In this document: piece by piece, positions 1 to 4,606 of the stretch
How the letters are laid out: each line of letters begins with the position of its first letter
Numbering within the stretch: position 1 is the stretch's first letter
Origin: Patescibacteria group bacterium
GTDB lineage: Bacteria; Patescibacteriota; Gracilibacteria; UBA1369; JAHJTR01
Length of the DNA stretch: 5,126 bases
Reading direction: 5' to 3'
NCBI GenBank assembly: GCA_018829865.1
Contig: JAHJTR010000212.1
Coordinates: 1 to 5,126, forward strand
Program-made: the position numbers and the translations under genes
Notes under the pieces: generated by a model
The model's database searches: none
What the model saw: the letters and a program-made list of their open reading frames with translations, nothing else
What the model was told of the DNA's origin: nothing

Positions 1-486
1 AGCGACTACAAAGGTAAATGGCTTGTGCTTGTATTCTACCCAGCAGATTTCACTTTCGTCTGCCCCACCGAACTTTCTGAACTCGCAGACCACTACGAAG
101 AGTTCAAAAAAATCGATGCTGAAGTATTAAGCATAAGTGTCGACACAGTTTTCGTGCACAAAGCCTGGCACGACAACTCCCCCCTCATCAAAAAAATCAC
201 CTATCCCATGGTAGCTGACCCAACCGCCAAACTATGCAAAGAATTCGGCACCTACATCGAAGAAGAAGGACTCTCATTAAGAGGTAGCTTCATCATCGAC
301 CCGGACGGCATATTAAAAGCCTACGAAATCCACGACAACAGCATCGGCCGCAGCGCAACAGAATTACTCCGCAAACTCCAAGCAGGCCAATTCGTCAGAG
401 AACACGGAGGCGAAGTCTGCCCCGCCAGCTGGAAACCGGGAGCAAAAACACTAAAACCCGGTTTAAATTTGGTTGGAAAAATCTAA
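1..486 (+). CDS. ahpC: AhpC-type 2-Cys peroxiredoxin, 5' end missing
   Basis: Thiol peroxidase of the Prx1/AhpC subfamily, which reduces H2O2, organic peroxides and peroxynitrite in the cytoplasm. The frame is open from base 1 and gives 161 residues ending in TAA. Against E. coli AhpC (187 aa) about 26 N-terminal residues lie outside the window, so the GTG at 25 is internal and not a start. Visible motifs: FYPADFTFVCPTEL with peroxidatic Cys21 (Pro14, Thr18, Cys21 of the PxxxTxxC site), SVDTVFVHKAWH, SLRGSFIIDPDG, and HGGEVCPASW with resolving Cys140. The C-terminus NLVGKI matches E. coli AhpC, and the GGLG and YF motifs of peroxide-sensitive eukaryotic enzymes are absent. Its reductant (AhpF or thioredoxin) is not visible. 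It converges on the SLH gene and ends before a repeat cluster and terminator. Identification is secure. Confidence 0.96.
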   Translation, partial: SDYKGKWLVLVFYPADFTFVCPTELSELADHYEEFKKIDAEVLSISVDTVFVHKAWHDNSPLIKKITYPMVADPTAKLCKEFGTYIEEEGLSLRGSFIIDPDGILKAYEIHDNSIGRSATELLRKLQAGQFVREHGGEVCPASWKPGAKTLKPGLNLVGKI

Positions 487-503
487 AAATAGCAATCAAT
501 GTC

Positions 504-555
504 GTTGGAGCGGAGTTGTACTCCGCTTCGTAACGTTGTGCAAATCTGCTCCAAC
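504..555 (+). repeat. Palindromic hairpin element, copy downstream of ahpC
   Basis: The first half is a 10-bp hairpin at 507-529: GGAGC then GGAGT, loop TGT, then ACTCC and GCTTC, with one G-U pair. The whole unit is bounded by an 8-bp inverted repeat, GTTGGAGC (504-511) and GCTCCAAC (548-555). Positions 504-525 are identical over 22 nt to the reverse complement of 5039-5060 inside the HNH gene. It begins 18 nt after the ahpC stop, so it would lie in the ahpC 3' UTR. It is not a terminator, since no T-run follows. Confidence 0.8.
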
Positions 556-573
556 TCAAGAAACTCAAGCCAA

Positions 574-591
574 AAAATCCCCGGGGATTTT
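574..591. repeat. 18-bp perfect palindrome centred on CCCCGGGG
   Basis: AAAATCCCCGGGGATTTT is a perfect palindrome. Its 14-nt core AAAATCCCCGGGGA recurs twice on the minus strand within the HNH gene (reverse complements at 4866-4879 and 5109-5122). A GC-only octamer flanked by A and T runs stands out in this AT-rich DNA. It lies between two hairpin elements, as a similar motif does in the HNH gene. Confidence 0.75.
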
Positions 592-621
592 CCACTGTTG
601 GCCACTGTTGACCACCGTTGG
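592..621 (+). repeat. Three tandem 10-nt repeats
   Basis: CCACTGTTGG, CCACTGTTGA and CCACCGTTGG follow one another without gaps. The last five bases overlap the start of the next hairpin element (617-643). Function is unknown; it may be a local duplication within the repeat cluster. Confidence 0.7.
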
Positions 622-643
622 AGAATAGCTACAGCCATGCTCC
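617..643 (-). repeat. Palindromic hairpin element, diverged copy
   Basis: The architecture is that of the other copies: GTTGGAG arm (617-623), inner stem ATAGC (625-629), loop TACA, inner stem GCCAT (634-638) and CTCC arm (640-643), with one unpaired position between arm and inner stem. Read on the minus strand, the single inner mismatch becomes a G-U pair. The stem sequence differs from all other copies while pairing is kept. Confidence 0.55.
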
Positions 644-652
644 TTCCAAACA

Positions 653-684
653 AAAAAGCGACCTTCAACCGAAAGTCGCTTTTT
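653..684. terminator. Bidirectional intrinsic terminator
   Basis: AAAAAGCGAC (653-662) pairs perfectly with GTCGCTTTTT (675-684); the intervening 12 nt can add a short TTC/GAA inner stem. The A-run and T-run serve transcripts in both directions, as expected between the convergent ahpC (+) and SLH gene (minus). It is the clearest terminator in the window. Confidence 0.85.
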
Positions 685-717
685 CCAAAATCAAAATTCT
701 AAAAACTCAAATCAATT

Positions 718-1866
718 CTACCAATGACACCCCGGATCCTCCCCAATACGACACTGACCTCCAATATTCTGAATAATTCGCATACTGGTATCATTCATCA
801 TAGTCCCATATGACCCCATCGCCCCAACATAAGCCCCACATGATCCCGCATCAATTTCACCCGTACTGCATTTGATACTTATCAATAGCGCATCTCTCTT
901 ATCAACAGTGTACCCTCTAAAGTATGGTTGAGGAGTATACGACCACTCCTGCGACTGCTGAGCGCAATCTTTATAATAGCCGCTTCCTCCATCATAAACT
1001 AAAGAAGAATCAGCCTGACAAGCCGTCAAATGAACCAAATCCCCAAAAGGTGAATAAATTCCAATATCCAAAATTTGAGAAGGAGTTAAAGTCTTAAAAA
1101 CCGTCGCAACATCTTGAGGAGTTAAATATTCAAAGTACTCGACCAAAACACGATAATTCAATTGAATGCTTGATTGTGTAGCCGAAACCGTCGGTTGAAT
1201 AACAGGTAAAGGAGTCGGTTCCGGAGTCGCTTCAAACGTAGACGCAGGTATAGCCTCTGCTGATGTATCATATGAATCATCAGCAAAAATCATATCATGA
1301 TAATTATGAGTAACTTGATAAAGCATATTAACTACATCCCCTCTGGTCATTTTATATGAGGGATCAAAAACAGTTACTCCATGTTTTTTGAATTTAGCAT
1401 AAGTTGGCTCATACCAAGCCTGCCCACTCTGAGGAGCAGAAGTCATAATACCTGACGCTCTAGCTGAAATAACTGCTGACTCAGCCGAATTCACATTATC
1501 AATAGCACGCAAATTACCATTACTGTCTCCTTTTAAAATACCGAGATTTTTAGCGGTTGCCGCATATTTACCATACCAAACATCGCAGGTATTCAAGTCG
1601 TTAAATAAACCACTACTACAAGTCTCACTTTGAGCATCATTATCTCCATATGCCGCACGCATAGCCATCACAGCAAATTCAATACGATTAATATTTCGAT
1701 CAAGTGCACATTTCCCATCAGGACCACCTCTCAAAATCTCACTATTCCATGCAAATTGCGCAGCATCGTAATATTTCTCCGCTACCTCATCATTACAAAA
1801 AGCAAAAACCGATTGAGGCACCAGCATCAAAACACAAAACAAAGCGACAAATAAAACTCTCTTCAT
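718..1866 (-). CDS. Secreted S-layer-homology (SLH) domain protein
   Basis: Predicted exported protein of 382 residues. I chose the ATG at 1866 over a TTG at 1893 because it starts a standard signal peptide: MKR, a hydrophobic core, and cleavage after VFA (residue 22). Residues 24-74, 88-139 and 151-185 look like three SLH repeats (for example FNDLNTCDVWYGKYA, LGILKGDSNGN and KMTRGDVVNMLYQV), which in this family anchor proteins to cell-wall polymers. A Thr/Pro-rich linker (about 205-235) leads to a C-terminal domain (about 240-382) that I do not recognise. The mature protein has ten cysteines, six of them in the C-terminal domain, enough for five disulfides. It has its own promoter upstream, no Shine-Dalgarno sequence, and shares the 653-684 terminator with ahpC. 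SLH assignment is good; the role of the C-terminal domain is unknown. Confidence 0.88.
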   Translation of the reverse strand: MKRVLFVALFCVLMLVPQSVFAFCNDEVAEKYYDAAQFAWNSEILRGGPDGKCALDRNINRIEFAVMAMRAAYGDNDAQSETCSSGLFNDLNTCDVWYGKYAATAKNLGILKGDSNGNLRAIDNVNSAESAVISARASGIMTSAPQSGQAWYEPTYAKFKKHGVTVFDPSYKMTRGDVVNMLYQVTHNYHDMIFADDSYDTSAEAIPASTFEATPEPTPLPVIQPTVSATQSSIQLNYRVLVEYFEYLTPQDVATVFKTLTPSQILDIGIYSPFGDLVHLTACQADSSLVYDGGSGYYKDCAQQSQEWSYTPQPYFRGYTVDKRDALLISIKCSTGEIDAGSCGAYVGAMGSYGTMMNDTSMRIIQNIGGQCRIGEDPGCHW

Positions 1867-1902
1867 GATTTTTTGTTTAAAAAATATTGGCAAGTACCAT
1901 CA

Positions 1903-1931
1903 ATTATAACTTCACTTAACCAACAAGTAAA
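1903..1931 (-). promoter_or_regulatory. Sigma70-type promoter for the SLH gene
   Basis: On the minus strand, -35 TTTACT (1926-1931), a 17-nt spacer and a consensus -10 TATAAT (1903-1908). Transcription would start near 1896, giving a leader of about 30 nt before the ATG at 1866. The predicted start lies almost on the alternative TTG at 1893, which supports the shorter reading frame. Confidence 0.6.
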
Positions 1932-1986
1932 TTACTGACAACCTCACCTTCTTAAATAATTAGTGTTTTTTTAGCAAAACTTAAAC

Positions 1987-2385
1987 CTAAAGAAATCCTA
2001 TAGATATATAAGCTAATGCAACTCCGAGAACAACTTCAAGAGCACCAATCAAAGACATTTCTGAATCAGTGGCTTTTAAAATTAAACGCTTGCTTACATC
2101 CTTCATAAAATCCGGAACCCACAGAATCAAAATACCTTTCAATAATGCCATCCACCCGAGCACAACCACAACAGTATCTAAATCACCATTAATTTGATAT
2201 TTGTTACTCAACACAACAACACCAAATACCAAACTAAAAAGCGCCATCACAAACATATGGGATTTTGAAGCGATAATTTCCTTAATCAATTTCCGAAAAT
2301 CATTTTGACGAATAATAATCGCAATACCTACCGCGAACATAATCACCGAAAGTATCAAACCGAAAGTCTGCATCAAATTAAACAT
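1987..2385 (-). CDS. Small four-helix integral membrane protein
   Basis: Unrecognised protein of 132 residues. Four hydrophobic stretches are visible at about 5-25, 43-60, 70-90 and 110-132. The loops between helices 1 and 2 (RQNDFRKLIKEIIASKSH) and between 3 and 4 (PDFMKDVSKRLILKATDSE) are rich in Lys and Arg, which by the positive-inside rule puts both in the cytoplasm, with the termini outside. No catalytic motif is seen. It is a stand-alone gene with its own strong promoter and an A-rich leader without a Shine-Dalgarno site, ending in TAG. No hairpin terminator is evident before the SLH gene. Coding status is convincing; function is unknown. Confidence 0.8.
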   Translation of the reverse strand: MFNLMQTFGLILSVIMFAVGIAIIIRQNDFRKLIKEIIASKSHMFVMALFSLVFGVVVLSNKYQINGDLDTVVVVLGWMALLKGILILWVPDFMKDVSKRLILKATDSEMSLIGALEVVLGVALAYISIGFL

Positions 2386-2412
2386 GTTTTTTTTGTTATT
2401 TTTATTTTTTTT

Positions 2413-2440
2413 ATTATATCAAGACTCAACTCCAGATCAA
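2413..2440 (-). promoter_or_regulatory. Extended -10 promoter for the four-helix membrane gene
   Basis: On the minus strand, -35 TTGATC (2435-2440), a 16-nt spacer and -10 TATAAT (2413-2418) preceded by TGA, making an extended -10 (TGnTATAAT). The start would be near 2406, about 20 nt before the ATG, and the leader is nearly all A with a few T and C. Confidence 0.7.
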
Positions 2441-2450
2441 AACCAATCTT

Positions 2451-3557
2451 TTATTTAAAAACAAGCATCGTTGAGGTTTGATTTATATGTCCCACATATT
2501 CCTCGCCGTAAGTACTAAAACCAATAGTTGGAATATCTTTAAAAATCGCTCCATAAGCATCAGTTTGTTTCAATTTCTCAAGCTCCAATGTCCGCAAAAT
2601 ACAATGAAAATTCAAAATCGCAGTCACTCCCCCAAGTTCATCAATCTTACTTTTTACAGATTTCTTAGTATCTTTAACAATATCCGTTGATGCAAGCAAC
2701 CTTAATTCGGCCCCTTGTTTCACCTTACAATAAAACTTAATACTTTTATCCTCAATTAGTTGAGGACTTCTAACATAAGGCTCCCCTCCAACCATCAATC
2801 CCACAGGATGATTCATAAAATGATCAGCAGCTTTATCAGATTTAGCCCCAACAACCTCAGCATAAGCTTCAACAGCAGGACGATCATTGAATTCCAAAAC
2901 TTTTCTATTATCCTCATCCACTTTTGTCGCAACTAATTTTTTATCAGTTACTTTAAAGCTCTGAGATTTAATAACATCAAACCCTTTTTTACATTTTACC
3001 AGCACCAACACCGCAACATCAGAGTAAACTTTACCATCAGCAAAAACCCAAGTCTGCTTAAATTTCAAATCATCACCGGCAGAACCACCAATAAACGTAA
3101 CATTCGTCAAATCACCAATAGTATCCATTAACTTTTCTTCAGCACAAGTAAGCCCGTCGGCCAAAATAATCCCAACATATTTTTCAACATCCATTTCACT
3201 CATCTTTCCCCCATAATAAGATTCAAAACCCTCAAAAGCCTTTTTTACATTGTTTTCCTCCTTTATCTTTTTAACAACCTCAATCTTAACATCTTCAACA
3301 GTCCCGGAATCAAAACTCATAGCCACAACCGAGTTTTTCAAAACCTCACCAGACGTAATTTCACCCGCAGTCGAACAACCGAAAATCTCAGAATCCGGAA
3401 AAGCTTTCTTCATTTCCTTCCCCATACCTTCAAGATCATAATTCGAAGAAGCAAAATAAAGTATCATTTTATTCTCAAAATCCTTGAAACCATCACTTAT
3501 TTCCAAAACAGCCTCTTTAGCATCACTTTTTGACGAGTAAGTATTTTTTACAGACAT
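2451..3557 (-). CDS. FIST-domain sensory protein (FIST N + C)
   Basis: Stand-alone FIST protein of 368 residues with no transmembrane segment, so probably cytoplasmic. FIST domains are ligand-sensing modules in signal transduction; the NO-sensing haemoprotein NosP is one member. The N-terminal domain shows FGCSTAGEI (59-67), LADGL (132-136) and FIGGSAGDD (155-163). The C-terminal domain shows HPVGLMVGGEPYVRSP (250-265), NFHCILR (316-322), GFSTYGEEYVGHINQTST (346-363) and ends LVFK. No kinase, PAS, HAMP or methyl-accepting domain is attached, so output must go through a partner. It follows the 66-residue gene after only 10 nt and shares its promoter; both start codons sit behind the same 16-nt A-rich leader. 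Divergence from dfx suggests, but does not prove, a redox or NO-related ligand. Confidence 0.9.
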   Translation of the reverse strand: MSVKNTYSSKSDAKEAVLEISDGFKDFENKMILYFASSNYDLEGMGKEMKKAFPDSEIFGCSTAGEITSGEVLKNSVVAMSFDSGTVEDVKIEVVKKIKEENNVKKAFEGFESYYGGKMSEMDVEKYVGIILADGLTCAEEKLMDTIGDLTNVTFIGGSAGDDLKFKQTWVFADGKVYSDVAVLVLVKCKKGFDVIKSQSFKVTDKKLVATKVDEDNRKVLEFNDRPAVEAYAEVVGAKSDKAADHFMNHPVGLMVGGEPYVRSPQLIEDKSIKFYCKVKQGAELRLLASTDIVKDTKKSVKSKIDELGGVTAILNFHCILRTLELEKLKQTDAYGAIFKDIPTIGFSTYGEEYVGHINQTSTMLVFK

Positions 3558-3559
3558 AA

Positions 3560-3575
3560 TTTTTTATTTATAATT
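3560..3575 (-). repeat. 16-nt A-rich leader repeat before FIST ATG
   Basis: AATTATAAATAAAAAA on the minus strand ends 2 nt before the FIST start codon. The same 16 nt ends exactly 2 nt before the upstream gene's ATG (3771-3786). It contains the TAA stop of the upstream gene (3568-3570). There is no GGAGG-like site, so it probably acts as the ribosome-loading leader. Confidence 0.7.
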
Positions 3576-3768
3576 GAATATTATTTTCATCAGCAATGGC
3601 TCTCAACTTACCGATAATGTCATCATCATCTTCCGCATTATCATCATAATTATCCGGATCAATCCCCTTCAAAATAAGCTTAGCCTTAGTAAGCCTAGCA
3701 ATAGTTGTGTTCCCCTTTGACCGCTGACTGACTATTTCATCAATCATTTGTTTAATTTTTCCAGCCAT
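3568..3768 (-). CDS. Small acidic conserved-looking protein upstream of FIST
   Basis: Soluble protein of 66 residues with a Lys/Arg-rich first half (KIKQMIDEIVSQRSKGN, then TIARLTKAKLILKGI), a very acidic middle (DPDNYDDNAEDDDD, 37-50) and a short helical tail (IIGKLRAIADENNI). The pattern is that of a real folded small protein, not a chance frame: it has an ATG start, its own promoter and TAA only 10 nt before the FIST gene. I do not recognise a named family with certainty. The tight spacing and shared leader suggest it works with the FIST protein, perhaps as the output partner the FIST protein lacks; that is inference. Confidence 0.82.
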   Translation of the reverse strand: MAGKIKQMIDEIVSQRSKGNTTIARLTKAKLILKGIDPDNYDDNAEDDDDIIGKLRAIADENNIQL

Positions 3769-3770
3769 TT

Positions 3771-3786
3771 TTTTTTATTTATAATT
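3771..3786 (-). repeat. 16-nt A-rich leader repeat before the 66-aa gene
   Basis: Second copy of AATTATAAATAAAAAA, again 2 nt before the ATG. With transcription predicted to start near 3786, this repeat would make up almost the whole 5' UTR. It overlaps the PerR-like palindrome at 3779-3793. Confidence 0.7.
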
Positions 3787-3793
3787 TTTACAA
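3779..3793. promoter_or_regulatory. Possible PerR/Fur-like operator
   Basis: TTATAATTTTTACAA matches the Bacillus PerR box TTATAATNATTATAA at 12 of the 14 fixed positions. It overlaps the predicted start site and touches the -10 box of the 66-aa/FIST operon, a position suited to repression, and lies about 90 nt upstream of dfx. The surrounding DNA is so AT-rich that chance is a real alternative, and no PerR gene is in the window. Confidence 0.25.
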
Positions 3794-3821
3794 CTATATC
3801 ATGTGCCTGGTTAATTGTAAA
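3793..3821 (-). promoter_or_regulatory. Promoter of the 66-aa/FIST operon
   Basis: On the minus strand, -35 TTTACA (3816-3821), a 17-nt spacer and -10 TATAGT (3793-3798) preceded by TGA (extended -10). Each hexamer matches consensus at five of six bases. The start would be near 3786, giving a leader of about 18 nt. Confidence 0.7.
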
Positions 3822-3839
3822 AATCTTGTAGTTTCAAAA

Positions 3840-3866
3840 TTGAGCTGTTAATCTCCCATATATCAT
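3840..3866 (+). promoter_or_regulatory. Weak candidate promoter for dfx
   Basis: TTGAGC (3840-3845) and TATCAT (3861-3866) are separated by 15 nt, a short spacing. The -10 matches consensus at five of six bases. The leader would be only about 10 nt and A-rich, with no Shine-Dalgarno site. This is the best candidate I see in the divergent region, which may mean that dfx needs an activator. Confidence 0.3.
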
Positions 3867-3882
3867 TTAATCCAAAAATAAA

Positions 3883-4260
3883 ATGACCGAACAAAACCAA
3901 GTATATAAATGTAATGTCTGCGGCAATATTATTGACATTTTGCATACGGGAGCCGGCCAACTTGTTTGCTGCAACCAACCTATGCAGCTAATAGAAGTTA
4001 AAGTTCAAGATGAAGGACAAGAAAAACACGTACCAGTAATAGAAAAAACCGAAAACGGCATAAAGGTAAAAGTAGGATCAATCCCCCACCCAATGGAGGA
4101 AGCCCATTATATCGAATGGATTCAAGTAATCTGCGACAAAGGCAGTTGCCGCAAATACCTAAAACCGGGCCAACCGGCCGAGGTCGAATTCAAAACAGCA
4201 TGCACAGAAAATGTAATTGTAAGGGAGTATTGCAATCTGCATGGGCTTTGGAAGGCTTAA
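3883..4260 (+). CDS. dfx: Desulfoferrodoxin (2Fe superoxide reductase)
   Basis: Reduces superoxide to hydrogen peroxide in the cytoplasm without releasing O2, using electrons usually supplied by rubredoxin; typical of anaerobes and microaerophiles. The 125 residues have both family domains. The N-terminal desulforedoxin centre has Cys10, Cys13, Cys29 and Cys30. The SOR centre has His49 (in EKHVPVIE, with conserved Glu47 and Lys48), His69 and His75 (in GSIPHPMEEAHYIEW), Cys117 and His120 (in REYCNLHG). Compared with Desulfovibrio Dfx there is one extra residue before Cys117 and three extra cysteines, 84, 89 and 107. The start is the ATG behind an A-rich leader. It diverges from the 66-aa/FIST operon and is followed after 34 nt by a small membrane-protein gene. 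The peroxide it makes is a substrate for the nearby AhpC. Confidence 0.96.
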   Translation: MTEQNQVYKCNVCGNIIDILHTGAGQLVCCNQPMQLIEVKVQDEGQEKHVPVIEKTENGIKVKVGSIPHPMEEAHYIEWIQVICDKGSCRKYLKPGQPAEVEFKTACTENVIVREYCNLHGLWKA

Positions 4261-4294
4261 ACACTTTCAAAAAACTCACAATTCTTCTGATTTT

Positions 4295-4531
4295 ATGAAA
4301 AAATTAATATATTCCTGCACCCTAATTAGCATACTCACCATTGCCTGGATCATCTTATTTCAGATAAGCAATTGCTACCCTGAACACGGAACTGACGGAA
4401 TTGGCTATGCAATATACAGGGAGATCACAAACGCAGCTGCAGAACTAAGCGTTCAAAGTATAATTACAGTAACAATCTCAATTTTTTTATTGGGACAAAT
4501 TAATAATTTACTCATTATTAAGGGAAAATAA
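4295..4531 (+). CDS. Small two-helix membrane protein downstream of dfx
   Basis: Unrecognised protein of 78 residues. The frame is open further back to 4241 inside dfx, but I chose the ATG at 4295 because MKK followed by a hydrophobic segment is a natural membrane-protein start. Two hydrophobic helices are visible, about 5-24 and 54-69, joined by a polar segment with Cys27 and the stretch PEHGTDGIGYAIYREITNAA. It begins 34 nt after dfx with no terminator between, so co-transcription is likely. No Shine-Dalgarno site. Function is unknown; a chance frame cannot be fully excluded at this length. Confidence 0.6.
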   Translation: MKKLIYSCTLISILTIAWIILFQISNCYPEHGTDGIGYAIYREITNAAAELSVQSIITVTISIFLLGQINNLLIIKGK

Positions 4532-4549
4532 AATTCACCTGCACATAAC

Positions 4550-4580
4550 ACACATCTGTACCATTTTTTAGCAGATGTGT
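4550..4580. terminator. Inverted repeat between convergent genes, possible terminator
   Basis: ACACATCTG (4550-4558) pairs perfectly with CAGATGTGT (4572-4580) across a 13-nt loop that contains six T. It lies between the stops of the small membrane protein (4531, plus) and the HNH gene (4607, minus), where a terminator is expected. Neither side has a T-run after the stem, so it is not a standard intrinsic terminator and may instead protect 3' ends. Confidence 0.4.
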
Positions 4581-4606
4581 AGCAAAACTATATCGCTATA
4601 TTCATC

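Noticed and set aside
395..668. Minus-strand frames overlapping the ahpC 3' end and the repeat cluster
   Set aside because: Antisense shadows; the peptides derive from ahpC and repeat sequence and have no recognisable motif.
499..702. Plus-strand frame of 67 codons after ahpC
   Set aside because: It consists of the hairpin, palindrome, tandem decamer and terminator sequences. No independent coding character is seen; treated as repeat DNA or a decayed HNH fragment.
1867..1893. TTG start adding nine residues to the SLH protein
   Set aside because: It would put MPIFFKQKI before a complete signal peptide and lies almost at the predicted transcription start. The ATG at 1866 is better.
4241..4294. 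Upstream ATG extending the small membrane protein into dfx
   Set aside because: The extra 18 residues are polar and overlap the dfx C-terminus; MKK at 4295 gives a normal membrane-protein N-terminus.
4116..4298. Plus-strand frame overlapping dfx
   Set aside because: Out-of-frame shadow of dfx with no domain signal.
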